From Nocardia africana NBRC 100379 (GTDB lineage: Bacteria > Actinomycetota > Actinomycetes > Mycobacteriales > Mycobacteriaceae), in NCBI RefSeq assembly GCF_001612635.1, contig NZ_BDAV01000004.1, positions 62,001 through 126,000 on the forward strand: a stretch of 64,000 nucleotides of DNA, given 5' to 3'. The position numbers and the translations under genes were made by a program. The notes beneath the pieces were generated by a model that was given only the letters and a program-made list of their open reading frames with translations, made no database searches and was not told the origin of the DNA. How positions within the stretch are numbered: the stretch's first letter is position 1; each line of letters starts with the position of its first letter. This document shows, in pieces, positions 42,234 to 52,325 of the stretch.

Positions 42234-43025
42234 ATGCAGCGTGTCCCCGATGCGATCCAGTTCACAGCACTGACCACCGACGGTGCCGGCGAGATCACCG
42301 ACCTGGTTCAGCTCTACACCTATCCGGCGGCCCTGGAGCGGCCGTGGATCCGGGTCAACTTCATCGCCAGCCTCGACGGCGCGGTCACCGTCGACGACCG
42401 CTCCGGCGCCCTGGGCCGGCCCGCCGACGCCACCGTCTTCGCCATCCTGCGCGATCTGGCCGACGTGATCGTCGTCGGCGCCGGTACCGTGCGCGTGGAG
42501 AACTACGGCGGTGCGCGCACCGATTCCCGGCGCCGCATGCGCCTGCATCACCACGGGCTGGGCGGGGCGCGCGACGGTGCGCCGCCGCCGGTCGCTGTGG
42601 TGACCGCGAGCGCGGCGCTGGATCCGTCGAGCCGGCTGTTCACCGACACCCAGCGCCCGCCGATGATCCTCACCACCGCCGCGGCCGACGGCGAACGCAA
42701 ACGCCTGCTCGCCGAGACCGGCGCCGAGGTGATCGAGGCCGGGCAGAGCACCGTCACCGCCGCCGACATCCGCCGGGTGCTGGGCGAGCGCGGCCTGCTG
42801 CGGGTGCTGTGCGAGGGCGGCCCGTCGCTGTTCGGCGAACTGATCGGCGCGGGCGCGGTCGACGAGTTGTGCCTGACCGTCTCGCCGCTGCTGGTCGGCG
42901 GTACGGCGGGCCGAATCGCGGTGTCGCCCAATGCCTTGCCGACGCCGATGAGCCTGCGCCACGCACTGATCGACGACGACGGCACGGTGCTGACGCGGTG
43001 GGAGCGCAGCCGCACCCAAGGCTGA
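42234..43025 (+). CDS. RibD C-terminal-type pyrimidine/dihydrofolate reductase (Rv2671-like)
   Basis: 263 residues. The N-terminal strand and catalytic region PWIRVNFIASLDGAVTVDDR, then VIVVGAGTVRVENYG (NADP loop), LRVLCEGGPSLFGELIGAGA and VDELCLTVSPLLVGG match RibD C-terminal reductases. The M. tuberculosis orthologue Rv2671, in the same place, can substitute for dihydrofolate reductase when overexpressed, so the physiological substrate may be a pterin or riboflavin precursor. The start ATG at 42234 is divergent from the ATPase gene. Confidence 0.85.
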   Translation: MQRVPDAIQFTALTTDGAGEITDLVQLYTYPAALERPWIRVNFIASLDGAVTVDDRSGALGRPADATVFAILRDLADVIVVGAGTVRVENYGGARTDSRRRMRLHHHGLGGARDGAPPPVAVVTASAALDPSSRLFTDTQRPPMILTTAAADGERKRLLAETGAEVIEAGQSTVTAADIRRVLGERGLLRVLCEGGPSLFGELIGAGAVDELCLTVSPLLVGGTAGRIAVSPNALPTPMSLRHALIDDDGTVLTRWERSRTQG

Positions 43026-43057
43026 AACGACGCACCGGACCTGGCAGGCTGTAGCGC

Positions 43058-44623
43058 ATGCGTTGGACTCGCGCCGCTCTGCTGGCATCGTCGCTGACGG
43101 TTCTGCTGACCACCGCCTGTGGTGCCGGACCGTCGCAGCGACCGGGCGTCGCGGTGGAACAACCGCACGGCGGCTCGGGCCCGGCCACCAGCACCCGCGC
43201 CGCGCCGGCGGCACCACCGCGGGCACCGGTCCCCAAAACCGATCTCGCCTGGCACGATTGCGCGGCACCGACCTTCACCTCGCTGGGCACCGGGGCACCG
43301 CCGGCCGGAGTGAGTTTCGACTGCGCGGAGTTCTCGGCGCCGATCGATTCCGGCGGCACGGTCCTGGGCACCTTCCGGATCGCCGCGGTCCGCGCCCGCA
43401 CGCCGCAGACGCCCGCCGACGCGGCGCCGCTGGTGGTGACCTCCGGCGGTGATCGATCCTCCACCGCGACCGTCGCGGGTCTGGTCTCCGGACCGGGCGC
43501 GGCGATTCTGGCGAGCAGGCCGGTGGTCGGGGTGGATCGGCGCGGTATCGGCAGCTCGCAGCCCATCGACTGCCTGCCCGACGACACCCGCCGGGGGCTG
43601 GCCGACAACGGCCAGTTCGCCCCCGGTGGCGGCGACCGGGTGGATGCGGTGGCGACACTGAGCCAGAACGCCACCGTCGCCTGCCAGGACTTCCTCCAGC
43701 CCTATCAGGGCACCTTCGACGCCCCGCACGCCGCCGACGACATCGAACAGCTGCGCAAACAGTGGCAGGTCGACCACATCGATCTGCTGGGCACCGGAAA
43801 CGGCGCACGAGTGGCACTGAGCTATGCCGCCAAGTTCGGCAACCGGCTCGCCCGGCTGGTGCTCGATTCGCCGGAACCGGCCAATACCGACGCGGTGACG
43901 CGCACCGAACAGCAGGTGAAGGGTGCCGAGGCGGCGCTGACCGGATTCGCCCGGCGCTGCGCCGATCTCGGATGCTCACTGGGCGCGGATCCGCGGGCCG
44001 CGATCACCGATCTGATCAACCGGGCAGGAGCGGGACAACTCGGCACACTGTCGGCATCGGCGCTGACCACCACCATCACCGCGTTCCTCGGCGACCCACG
44101 CGCCGATCAGGCCGCGCGCACCACCGAACTGGCCGATGCGCTGTCGGCGGCCGGACGCGGCGATCAGGGGGCTGTGCAGGCTCTGGTCACCCGGGAGGCT
44201 GCGGCGGTGGGAGCCGACGGGCAGTTCGTGTCCCGCTGTAGCGACAACCAGCAGCCCGCCACCCCCGAGCGCGCCAAGCAGCTCGAAATCGAGTGGGCCG
44301 CCAAATATCCCGCCTTCGGGAAGACCGCGGCCACCGGATTGATGGAATGTTCGGCGTGGCCGGTGGCGCAGGCGCCGCGACTGCCGGACACGTTCACCCT
44401 GCCGGTGCTGGTGCTGGGCACGGCCGCCGATCCCGTCGTCGGCGGCGACGGGCGATCCTCGGTCACCGGCGCGCTGGGTGCGGCCGGTGCGCGCAACTCC
44501 ACCGTGCAGTGGCAGGGCTGGGGGCATCCGGTGTTCACCCATTCGGGTTGTGCGCAGCAGAACATCGTCGGCTATCTGAAGGACGGCACGCTGCCCGCCG
44601 ACGGCACCGCCTGCCCGGCCTGA
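43058..44623 (+). CDS. Exported alpha/beta-hydrolase-like lipoprotein (Rv2672-like) with substituted nucleophile
   Basis: 521 residues. N-terminal lipoprotein signal (LASSLTVLLTTAC, Cys 21). The fold matches tripeptidyl-aminopeptidase-type hydrolases: VVGVDRRGIGSSQPIDCLPD, then IDLLGTGNGARVALSYA, in which the nucleophile elbow G-x-S-x-G reads GTGNG (247 is Gly), LARLVLDSPEP and a C-terminal TAP-like part with VLVLGTAADPVVG and GWGHPVFTHSGC (acid and His retained). By position it is Rv2672. It may be a binding protein or use another residue as nucleophile. It lies upstream of the arabinosyltransferase gene. Confidence 0.85.
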   Translation: MRWTRAALLASSLTVLLTTACGAGPSQRPGVAVEQPHGGSGPATSTRAAPAAPPRAPVPKTDLAWHDCAAPTFTSLGTGAPPAGVSFDCAEFSAPIDSGGTVLGTFRIAAVRARTPQTPADAAPLVVTSGGDRSSTATVAGLVSGPGAAILASRPVVGVDRRGIGSSQPIDCLPDDTRRGLADNGQFAPGGGDRVDAVATLSQNATVACQDFLQPYQGTFDAPHAADDIEQLRKQWQVDHIDLLGTGNGARVALSYAAKFGNRLARLVLDSPEPANTDAVTRTEQQVKGAEAALTGFARRCADLGCSLGADPRAAITDLINRAGAGQLGTLSASALTTTITAFLGDPRADQAARTTELADALSAAGRGDQGAVQALVTREAAAVGADGQFVSRCSDNQQPATPERAKQLEIEWAAKYPAFGKTAATGLMECSAWPVAQAPRLPDTFTLPVLVLGTAADPVVGGDGRSSVTGALGAAGARNSTVQWQGWGHPVFTHSGCAQQNIVGYLKDGTLPADGTACPA

Positions 44624-44630
44624 GGCGAGC

Positions 44631-46079
44631 GTGCGGGTACGCGCGACGTGGCCCGGCACACACCTGGCAAAAGCGGTCTCCGGCGCGCCCGACGGCGGGT
44701 CCGCGCAACCATCGCCCAGGTTTCCGGTGTACCGTGCCCCAGTGTTCCTTCGTCAGCTCGAGCCGCGCACCGCTCGCACCACCGCCGAAGTGTTCAACTT
44801 CGCACTGTGGCCGTTTGCGATCCTCACAGTGCTGCATCAGGTCATCGTCAAAGGGACCAACTTCTCCATCACCGACGATTTCGCGCCGGTTTACAAGGCC
44901 TCGCTGGCCTTCCTCAACGGGCGGGCGATCTACGGCGAGAACTTCGACCTGGTCGACCCGCACTATCTGTACCCGCCCAGCGGCACCCTGCTGATCGCGC
45001 CGCTGGCGCTGATCGACCCGGAGAAATCGCGCTGGTGTTTCATCGCGCTCAACGCGGTGGCGATCATCCTGGCCTGGTATCTGCTGCTGCGGCTGTTCAA
45101 GTACTCGACGAAATCGGTGGCCGCGCCGCTGCTGCTGTTGCTGATGTTCGCCTCCGAAACCGTCATGAACACATTGGGTTTCGGCAATGTCAACGGCTGC
45201 CTGCTGCTGGCGGAGGTGCTGTTCATCCACCTGCTGCTGCAGCGGCGGGACCTGCTGGCCGGACTCGTCATGGGACTCACGATCGCGGTCAAACCGACGC
45301 TGGCGCCGATGCTGCTGATACCGCTGGCGCGGCGCCAGTGGCAGGTCTTCATCACCGCGATCGGCGTGCCGGTGGTGCTGATGGCGGTCGCGTGGCCGCT
45401 GACCAAGGATCCGATGGACTTCGTCCACCGCACGCTGCCCTATCTGCTCAAATCGCGTGACTACTTCAACAGCGCGATCGCGGGCAATGCCGAGTACTAC
45501 GGACTGCCGATGTGGCTGTCCTGGGGTATGCGCATCACGCTCGGCGTGCTGGTGCTGATCTCGCTGTGGCTGCTGTACCGATACTGCCGAGACGACGAGC
45601 TGTTCTTCGTCTGCACCACCGCGGGCATCATCCTGATCGCGTCCTGGCTGCTGTCGGGTCTGGGACAGCAGTACTACTCGATGATGCTGTTCCCGTTCCT
45701 CATGACGGTGGTGCTGCGCAATTCGGTGTTGCGCAACTGGCCGGCGTGGATGGCGATCTTCGGGTTCATGACCTACGACAAGTGGCTGCTCGACCACTGG
45801 CAGAGCGCCGGGCGCGCGCTCGAGTACCTGCGCGTCACCTTCGGCTGGGCGCTGCTGCTGATCGTGACGTTCTGCGTCCTCGGCGACCGGTATCTCGCGG
45901 CCCGGCGCGAGGGCCGGCTGGATTCGGGTATCGAGCCGGCGTTCCTGTCGCACACGGCGACCACGACGACTCCGGCCGCCACCGCCGATCCGGCGCCGCG
46001 CATCGATCGCCACGAATCGGTGCCCGATGACGACACGATGGATCCCACGGCCCAGTCCGAGGCCGGTGCACTGCGCTGA
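44631..46079 (+). CDS. aftC: Alpha-(1->3)-arabinofuranosyltransferase AftC
   Basis: Up to 482 residues. GT-C/DUF2029 polytopic membrane enzyme with about 10-12 helices and the conserved periplasmic loop (ITDDFAPVYKASLAFLNGRA; DPHYLYPPSGTLLIAPLALI), FGNVNGCLLLAEVLFIHLLL, KPTLAPMLLIPLARRQWQVF, SRDYFNSAIAGN and YYSMMLFPFLMTVVLRNSV. Similarity to Rv2673 (AftC), which adds alpha-1,3 branches to arabinan in arabinogalactan and LAM, is strong along the length. Start is uncertain: GTG 44631 has GAGGCGAG, but GTG 44727 or 44742 fits family N-termini better. This supports a mycolate-type cell wall. Confidence 0.9.
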   Translation: MRVRATWPGTHLAKAVSGAPDGGSAQPSPRFPVYRAPVFLRQLEPRTARTTAEVFNFALWPFAILTVLHQVIVKGTNFSITDDFAPVYKASLAFLNGRAIYGENFDLVDPHYLYPPSGTLLIAPLALIDPEKSRWCFIALNAVAIILAWYLLLRLFKYSTKSVAAPLLLLLMFASETVMNTLGFGNVNGCLLLAEVLFIHLLLQRRDLLAGLVMGLTIAVKPTLAPMLLIPLARRQWQVFITAIGVPVVLMAVAWPLTKDPMDFVHRTLPYLLKSRDYFNSAIAGNAEYYGLPMWLSWGMRITLGVLVLISLWLLYRYCRDDELFFVCTTAGIILIASWLLSGLGQQYYSMMLFPFLMTVVLRNSVLRNWPAWMAIFGFMTYDKWLLDHWQSAGRALEYLRVTFGWALLLIVTFCVLGDRYLAARREGRLDSGIEPAFLSHTATTTTPAATADPAPRIDRHESVPDDDTMDPTAQSEAGALR

Positions 46080-46136
46080 CCTGCGGTGATCTCACGCGCA
46101 TCGAGGGTGGTCGCGCGGCGCCACTAGACTCGCGTC

Positions 46137-46592
46137 ATGAGCTCACAGGATGGTTCGCCCGCGACCTCATCGCTTCCGGCACCCAAGATCGAGCTGAGCC
46201 CGCAGCAGTGGCGGGCGCGGCTGACCCCGCAGGAGTACGCGGTGCTGCGCGAAGCGGGCACCGAACGCGCCTTCACCGGTGAATACACCGATACCGAAAC
46301 CACCGGCGTCTACACCTGCCGGGCCTGCGGCGCCGAATTGTTCCGCAGCACCGAGAAATTCCATTCGCACTGCGGGTGGCCGTCGTTCTTCGATCCGGCC
46401 GATTCCGATGCGGTGATTCTGCGGGCCGACGACTCGCTGGGGATGCGCCGGGTCGAGGTGCTGTGCGCCAACTGCCACAGCCACCTCGGGCACGTCTTCG
46501 AGGGCGAGGGTTATCCGACCCCGACCGACAAGCGGTATTGCATCAACTCGATCGCGCTGCGCCTGCACCCCTCGGACGACGCGGCGGGCTGA
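46137..46592 (+). CDS. msrB: Peptide-methionine (R)-S-oxide reductase
   Basis: 151 residues. Zinc site CRAC (about 59-62) and CANC (about 108-111), substrate motif FHSHCGWPSFFDP, LGHVFEGEGYPTPTDKRYCI with the catalytic Cys, and SIALRLHPSD. MsrB repairs methionine-R-sulfoxide in proteins using thioredoxin. Position and length match Rv2674. Confidence 0.95.
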   Translation: MSSQDGSPATSSLPAPKIELSPQQWRARLTPQEYAVLREAGTERAFTGEYTDTETTGVYTCRACGAELFRSTEKFHSHCGWPSFFDPADSDAVILRADDSLGMRRVEVLCANCHSHLGHVFEGEGYPTPTDKRYCINSIALRLHPSDDAAG

Positions 46593-46671
46593 TCGCGGCG
46601 CAGCGAGGCGTTCGAGCCCGCTGTGGTCCGAACTCACCGCCCGAGTGCCGGATGCGATCCGCCGCTGCGGA

Positions 46672-46694
46672 TCGCGCGCCGAGCAGGCGCGCGA
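46672..46694. terminator. Hairpin between convergent msrB and hemQ
   Basis: TCGCGCGCC, loop GAGCA, GGCGCGCGA: a perfect 9-bp stem in the 183-base gap between the two convergent genes. No U-tract follows, as is common in high-GC actinobacteria. Confidence 0.6.
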
Positions 46695-46775
46695 CCGAGC
46701 TGACGGGACGACCCTACGGGCCCGGCCGCATTCCGGCACGCCCCGAATTCCGGGGGCACAGGGGGATCACGCGGC

Positions 46776-47471
46776 TCAGGGCAGCGCGTTGACCAGCTGC
46801 TCGACCTCCACGCGCGGGCCGCTGAAGAACGGAATCTCCTCGCGCACGTGGTTGCGGGCGTCGGTGGCGCGCAGATCACGCATCAGGTCGACGATGCGGT
46901 GCAGTTCCGGGGCCTCGAAGGCGAGAATCCACTCGTAGTCGCCGAGCGCGAACGAGGCCACCGTATTGGCCCGCACGTCCGGATAGGCGCGGGCCTGCTT
47001 GCCGTGGTCGGCGAGCATGCGGCGACGCTCCTCGTCGGGCAGCAGGTACCAGTCGTAGGAGCGCACGAACGGGTAGACGCAGATGTAGTTGCCCGGTTCC
47101 TCCCCGGCCAGGAAGGCCGGGATGTGGCTCTTGTTGAACTCCGCCGGACGGTGCAGGGCGGCATTGCTCCACACCGGCGTGCTCGCGCGGCCCAGATCGG
47201 TGGTGCGGCGGAAATCGGCGTAGGCGGCCTGCAGATCCTCGATCCGCTCGGCATGCCACCAGATCATGAAATCGGCGTCGGCGCGCAGACCCGCCACGTC
47301 GTAGAGGCCGCGGACCACGACGCCACGCTCCTCGAGCGAGTCGAAGAATTCACGCGCCTGCTTGACCACGGTGTCGCGCTGATCCCCCAGTACTCCGGGT
47401 TTGACCTGGAACACCGAGAACATCAGATACCGGATGGTCGAATTGAGAGCTTGGTAATCGAGTCGCGCCAT
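46776..47471 (-). CDS. hemQ: Coproheme decarboxylase HemQ
   Basis: 231 residues from ATG 47471 ([13 protein letters not shown] 47480 also possible). The chlorite-dismutase-like fold is recognisable from [80 protein letters not shown] (catalytic Tyr) and [20 protein letters not shown]. HemQ converts coproheme to haem b in the actinobacterial/Firmicute coproporphyrin route. Follows hemG on the same strand, as in Rv2676c. Longer upstream frames are antisense to nothing useful and were rejected. Confidence 0.95.
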   Translation of the reverse strand: MARLDYQALNSTIRYLMFSVFQVKPGVLGDQRDTVVKQAREFFDSLEERGVVVRGLYDVAGLRADADFMIWWHAERIEDLQAAYADFRRTTDLGRASTPVWSNAALHRPAEFNKSHIPAFLAGEEPGNYICVYPFVRSYDWYLLPDEERRRMLADHGKQARAYPDVRANTVASFALGDYEWILAFEAPELHRIVDLMRDLRATDARNHVREEIPFFSGPRVEVEQLVNALP

Positions 47472-47665
47472 AGCGTCCATCGTGCCACTGGGCACTGTGC
47501 GACAGAACGGCCGCATCCCGTGTTCTGCCGCACGACAACGGTCGTGGGTCGCGCGCGGATCCACCCGTGACCGTGGCACGGCCATCCGGAACCGGGCCGA
47601 GCCGGGCCGCCGGAACGCGGCGACAGACTGGGCGGCGAGTGATGGCGAACCTGGTGCACCGTGCG

Positions 47666-49006
47666 TCAGTGCGACAGAATGCGTTGCGCGGCAGCGGTTC
47701 CCGAGGCAGCACAGGCCGGGACGCCGACGCCGTGCAGGTAGGCACCGGCGATCGCCAGGCCGGGCAGCGCCGCGACCGCCGATTCCAGTTCCGCGATCCG
47801 GGTGGTGTGGCCCGGCGCGTACTGCGGCAGGCCACCGCGCCAGCGTTGCACCAGGGCCGTGTCGGGACGAATCGCACGTCCGGTGACGGTGGACAGGTCC
47901 GCCACCGCGGCGGCGACGAGATCCTCGTCCGACCAGGTCAGAGGGGTGTCGTCGCCGAAGCGGCCGAAGGAGGCGCGCACCAGCGCCACCTCGCGCTCGG
48001 CCAGATGCGGCCATTTGCGGCTGGACAGCGTGAAGGCCTTGGCGCGCAACGGTTCTCCGGTGGCGACCAGGATCCCCGAATTGTCGGGCAGTGGGGTCTC
48101 GGCCGGCAGGCCCAGCGCCACCACGGCCGACGAGGACAGTTCGATGGTGGCCGCGACCGCGGCGGCCGCGGGCGCGGCGGCGCCCAGCAGCGTCGCGGTG
48201 ACCGGGGCCGGGGTGGCCAAGATCACAGCGTCGGCCTCACCGATGGGGTCGACCCGCCAGCCCGTGGCCGTACGCGCCAGACCCGTTGCGGCCGTATCGG
48301 TTTCGACCTTCGGCGCGGCGGCCTCGCGCAGGGCGTCGAGGAGTACCCGGTATCCGTCGCGCAGGCCGCCGAAGACCGGGGCCGTGGACGGCGGCGGCAG
48401 GGCGTCGGCGACCGCGCGGGTGAGATTCGGAGCGCCGGCGTCGAGGGCGGCGGCCAGGGTCGGCAGCGCCGCCCGCACCCCGATCGACTCCGCACGCCCG
48501 GCATACACCCCGCCCAGCAGCGGGTCGACACTGCGCCGGACCACCTGCGTGCCGAAGCGGTCGCCGACCAGCTCGGCGACCGACACATCGCCGCCGCGTT
48601 CCCAGCGCAGCGGCCGGCTGGGCTCGGCGGCGATACGGTCGAGCGTGTCCGCGTCCACCAGGCCGGCCACGGCATCCGGGCTGGCGGGAATGCCCATCAG
48701 CGTGCGTTCGGGCAGTGGGTGGGCGGCGCCGCCGGACCAGATCAGCGGTCGCCGCCCGGCCGGGTGCACCAACTGTTCGGTCAGCCCCAATTCCGCGAGG
48801 AGCGCCGGGATCTCGGGCCGGCGGCCCACGAACGCCTCCGCTCCCAGGTCCACCGGCTCACCTGCCAGCTCACCGGTGTGCAGAATGCCGCCGACCCGGT
48901 CGCGTCGCTCCACCAGCACCAGTTCGAGTTCCGAGCCGAGGGCCATCCGCAGCCGATACCCCGCGACCAGACCACTGATCCCGCCCCCGACCACCACGAC
49001 CCGCAT
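47666..49006 (-). CDS. hemG: Coproporphyrinogen III oxidase (HemY/HemG-type)
   Basis: 446 residues from ATG 49006 (GAGGAGCAG upstream). FAD-binding GxGxx[21 protein letters not shown], then [14 protein letters not shown], and [16 protein letters not shown]. The C-terminal FAD motif is [20 protein letters not shown]. In the coproporphyrin-dependent pathway this enzyme oxidises coproporphyrinogen III before iron insertion; it is annotated hemY/hemG in mycobacteria (Rv2677c). Together with hemE and hemQ it makes a haem operon. Confidence 0.95.
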   Translation of the reverse strand: MRVVVVGGGISGLVAGYRLRMALGSELELVLVERRDRVGGILHTGELAGEPVDLGAEAFVGRRPEIPALLAELGLTEQLVHPAGRRPLIWSGGAAHPLPERTLMGIPASPDAVAGLVDADTLDRIAAEPSRPLRWERGGDVSVAELVGDRFGTQVVRRSVDPLLGGVYAGRAESIGVRAALPTLAAALDAGAPNLTRAVADALPPPSTAPVFGGLRDGYRVLLDALREAAAPKVETDTAATGLARTATGWRVDPIGEADAVILATPAPVTATLLGAAAPAAAAVAATIELSSSAVVALGLPAETPLPDNSGILVATGEPLRAKAFTLSSRKWPHLAEREVALVRASFGRFGDDTPLTWSDEDLVAAAVADLSTVTGRAIRPDTALVQRWRGGLPQYAPGHTTRIAELESAVAALPGLAIAGAYLHGVGVPACAASGTAAAQRILSH

Positions 49007-49167
49007 AGCCTGCTCCTCACTCGTCGAGCGCGTCGGCGCCGCACCGCACCCGCGCCTCTGCAACGTACCCGCCCGCAGACGAGCGCCCGCTCACCGCCTC
49101 GTCCGGGACCCCGGCCGACCCGCGCCGCGCATGACCGACATCGGCAGCTGTCCGGCAGCGGATTCCG

Positions 49168-50235
49168 TTACAGCGGCGTGGGCAGGCTGTGGATCAGTTC
49201 GACCGCCGCGGTGATGGCGCCGGGGTCGGTGTCGGGCAGCACGCCGTGGCCCAGGTTGAAGATGTGGCCGGTGGCGCCGAGGGTGATCGCCTCGTCCGCC
49301 TCGTGGGCGATGCGGCGAATCTCACGCTCGACGACCTCGCTGCCCGCGAACAGGACGGCCGGATCGAGGTTGCCCTGCAAGGCTTTTCCGGGCCCGACGC
49401 GCCGCGCCGCGGCCGTCAGCGGCACTCGCCAGTCGACGCCGACGACATCGGCTCCGGCCTCCCCCATCGCACCCAGCAGTTCACCGGTTCCGACACCGAA
49501 GTGGATGCGCGGCACACCGGCTTGCGCGATCTCGGCGAAAACCCGTTCCGAATGCGGCAGAACGAATTCCCGGTACTGCGCCAGCGACAACGCGCCCGCC
49601 CACGAGTCGAACAATTGCACGGCGTCCACGCCGGCCGCGAGCTGGGCGCGCAGGAATTCCACGGTGATATCGGTGAGCACACCGAGCAGCGCGTGCCAGG
49701 TCTGCGGGTCGCCGAACATCAGCGCCTTGGTCCGTTCGTGGTGGCGGCTGGGCCCGCCCTCCACCAGATAGGACGCGAGAGTGAAAGGGGCACCGGCGAA
49801 TCCGATGAGCGGTGTCTCGCCGAGTTCGTCGAGCAGCAGCCGCACCCCGTCGGTGACCGCGCCGACCTCCTCGCGCCGCAACCGCGGCAGTGCGCGCACA
49901 TCGTCGACCGAGCGCACCGGCTTCGCGATCACCGGCCCCACGCCGGGCACGATATCGAGATCGATGCCGGCGGCCTTGAGCGGAACGACGATGTCGGAGA
50001 ACAGGATTGCCGCATCCACACCGTGGCGGCGGATCGGCTGCACGGTGATCTCGCACACCAGCTCCGGATCGAAACACGACTCCAGCATTCCGATGCCCGC
50101 GCGCAGTTCGCGGTACTCGGGCAGGGACCGGCCGGCCTGCCGCATGAACCAGACGGGACGGCGGCCGGGTCCGGCGCCGGTAGCGGCGGCGAGGAACGGC
50201 GCATCGGGCAAGCGGCGGCGGGTTGGTGTGCTCAT
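49168..50235 (-). CDS. hemE: Uroporphyrinogen decarboxylase
   Basis: 355 residues from ATG 50235 ([10 protein letters not shown]). Signatures: [20 protein letters not shown] (substrate-binding Arg and the conserved MRQAGR motif), [58 protein letters not shown] and [13 protein letters not shown]. It removes four carboxyls from uroporphyrinogen III. Transcribed with hemG and hemQ. Confidence 0.97.
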   Translation of the reverse strand: MSTPTRRRLPDAPFLAAATGAGPGRRPVWFMRQAGRSLPEYRELRAGIGMLESCFDPELVCEITVQPIRRHGVDAAILFSDIVVPLKAAGIDLDIVPGVGPVIAKPVRSVDDVRALPRLRREEVGAVTDGVRLLLDELGETPLIGFAGAPFTLASYLVEGGPSRHHERTKALMFGDPQTWHALLGVLTDITVEFLRAQLAAGVDAVQLFDSWAGALSLAQYREFVLPHSERVFAEIAQAGVPRIHFGVGTGELLGAMGEAGADVVGVDWRVPLTAAARRVGPGKALQGNLDPAVLFAGSEVVEREIRRIAHEADEAITLGATGHIFNLGHGVLPDTDPGAITAAVELIHSLPTPL

Positions 50236-50354
50236 CCCCGCTATCGTAAGCCGCCGCCGGGCACCCACCCGCGCGGCCGTCCCCGCCCGGTCACGGCGCC
50301 CGTAGCGGCGCGCCTCCGCGTGCCGGACACCGCAGAGGTCTACCGTTCACAGAC

Positions 50355-50993
50355 GTGACACCGCTCGACTTCCGCGACGGCGCCGCACCGACCCCGGGCC
50401 CTGACAGCGAACCAGCCCAGTTTCGCGCCGCGGTCGATGCGATGGGCACCGCATCCGTCCATCCTCGGATCGAGCTCGCACCGATCCGGCCCCCACAACG
50501 CCTGGCACCCTATTCGTATGCCATCGGAGCCGAGGTCAAACATCCCGACACCAATGTCATCCCGGTCGATTCCGACGACGACGCCTTCGGCCGCCTGATC
50601 CTGCTGCACGACCCGAACGGGCACGAGGCCTGGCACGGCGTTTTCCGATTGGTGGCCTACATCCAGGCCGATATCGATGCCGCGCTGGCCGGGGATCCGC
50701 TGCTGCCGGAGGTCGCCTGGAGCTGGCTGGTCGACGCCCTGGAATCGCGCGGCGAGGAGTTCACCGCGCTCGGTGGCACGGTCACCTCCACGAGTTCGGT
50801 CCGCTACGGCGATATCGCCGGGCCGCCGCGCGCCTATCAACTGGAGTTGCGTGCCTCGTGGACGGTCGGCTCACCCCAGCTGGCCCAGCATGTCGAGGCG
50901 TTCTGCGAGGTGCTGGCCTACGCCGCGGGACTGCCCCCGGCCGGCATTACCCATTTGCGCCCGCATCCGCAGATTGCCGACGACCAGTTCTGA
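50355..50993 (+). CDS. DUF3000 protein (Rv2680-like)
   Basis: 212 residues, GTG start. An actinobacteria-specific family without known function: recognisable by FRAAVDAMGTASVHPRIELA, YSYAIGAEVKHP, GRLILLHDPNGHEAWHGVFR and SPQLAQHVEAFCEVLAYAAG. It sits just upstream of the RNase D gene, as Rv2680 does. Possibly cotranscribed with it. Confidence 0.85.
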   Translation: MTPLDFRDGAAPTPGPDSEPAQFRAAVDAMGTASVHPRIELAPIRPPQRLAPYSYAIGAEVKHPDTNVIPVDSDDDAFGRLILLHDPNGHEAWHGVFRLVAYIQADIDAALAGDPLLPEVAWSWLVDALESRGEEFTALGGTVTSTSSVRYGDIAGPPRAYQLELRASWTVGSPQLAQHVEAFCEVLAYAAGLPPAGITHLRPHPQIADDQF

Positions 50994-51014
50994 GCGACAC
51001 GTAGAGTTCGGGCT

Positions 51015-52325
51015 ATGCCCGAAGCCGACGAGTCCGACACCCTCGCGAGGACACCACCCGCACCGCAGCAGCCCGCGCAGGACGCGGACAGCGCGGTTCC
51101 TCTGCTCGCCCCGGCCGACGGCATTCCCCCGGTTCTCGATTCCGCCCGTGAGATCGCGGAGGCGGCCGCCGCGCTGGCCGCCGGTTCCGGCCCGCTGGCC
51201 GTCGACGCCGAACGCGCCTCCGGGTTTCGCTACTCCAACCGGGCCTATCTGATCCAGCTGCGCCGGCGCGGCAGCGGGACCTTCCTCATCGACCCGATTC
51301 CGGATCCGGGCGCGGTGGACGCGCTGGCGGCGGTGATCAACGATTTGGAATGGGTGCTGCACTCCGCCGACCAGGACCTGCCGTGCCTGGCCGAACTGGG
51401 GCTGCGACCGGCCCGGCTGTTCGACACCGAACTGGGTGGCCGGTTGGCCGGGTTCGAGCGGGTCGGACTGGCCGCCATGGTGGCCCGGCTGCTGGGCCGG
51501 GAACTGCGCAAGGGGCACGGCGCGGCCGACTGGTCGACCCGGCCGCTGCCGCAGGACTGGCTCAACTACGCGGCCCTGGACGTGGAACTGCTGGTCGAAT
51601 TGCGCGACGAGGTCGCGGCCGTGCTGGCCGAACAAGGTAAATCCGACTGGGCCGCACAGGAATTCGACCATGTGCGCACCGCCCGGCCCGCGCCGCCGAA
51701 GCCGGATCGCTGGCGGCGCACCTCGGGCATCCACACGCTGCGGCGGCCACGCCAGCTCGCGACCGTGCGCGAATTGTGGACCGCCCGTGACGGTATCGCG
51801 CGTCACCGCGATGTGGCCCCCGCCCGGATTCTGCCGGATTCGGCGATCATCGCCGCGGCACAGGCGGATCCGAAGACGATTCCGCAGTTGCGCGCCCTGC
51901 CGGTGTTCGGTGGGCCGCGACAGCGGCGATATTCGCGGGAATGGCTGAACGCGGTGGAACGTGCTCGCGCGCTGCCGGATTCGCAGCTGCCGCCGATGTC
52001 GCAACCGTTCGACGGTCCGCCGCCGGTCAATCGCTGGGAGCGCCGCGATCCGGTCGCTGCGGCTCGTCTGGCCGCGGCCCGGGCGGCGATGAACGCGCTG
52101 TCGGAACGCCACGCGGTGCCGGTGGAGAATCTGCTGACTCCCGATCTGCTGCGCCGGCTGTGCTGGGACGGCCTGCCCGAATTCCGCACCGGCGCAACGC
52201 CGTCGGATCCCGCGGCCGCGATCGCCAAGTATCTCGAGGCCGGGGGCGCCCGGACCTGGCAGCGCGAACTGGCGGTTCCCGAACTGACCGCGGCACTGTT
52301 CCCGGAGCCGGCTCAGTCCTCGTAG
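51015..52325 (+). CDS. rnd: RNase D-like 3'-5' exoribonuclease
   Basis: 436 residues. DEDD catalytic residues are visible: GPLAVDAERASGFRYSN (D-x-E), WVLHSADQDLPCLAELG (D), and LNYAALDVELLVELRD (D with following Tyr-type motif). HRDC-like helical domains follow (FGGPRQRRYSREWLNAVERA). RNase D trims tRNA and other RNA 3' ends. Rv2681 is the positional orthologue. Its last 13 bases overlap the convergent enoyl-CoA hydratase gene. Confidence 0.9.
   Translation: MPEADESDTLARTPPAPQQPAQDADSAVPLLAPADGIPPVLDSAREIAEAAAALAAGSGPLAVDAERASGFRYSNRAYLIQLRRRGSGTFLIDPIPDPGAVDALAAVINDLEWVLHSADQDLPCLAELGLRPARLFDTELGGRLAGFERVGLAAMVARLLGRELRKGHGAADWSTRPLPQDWLNYAALDVELLVELRDEVAAVLAEQGKSDWAAQEFDHVRTARPAPPKPDRWRRTSGIHTLRRPRQLATVRELWTARDGIARHRDVAPARILPDSAIIAAAQADPKTIPQLRALPVFGGPRQRRYSREWLNAVERARALPDSQLPPMSQPFDGPPPVNRWERRDPVAAARLAAARAAMNALSERHAVPVENLLTPDLLRRLCWDGLPEFRTGATPSDPAAAIAKYLEAGGARTWQRELAVPELTAALFPEPAQSS

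Noticed and set aside
47472..48014. N-terminal extension of hemQ
   Set aside because: It runs antisense through the end of hemG's shadow and the family start MARLDY is at 47471.
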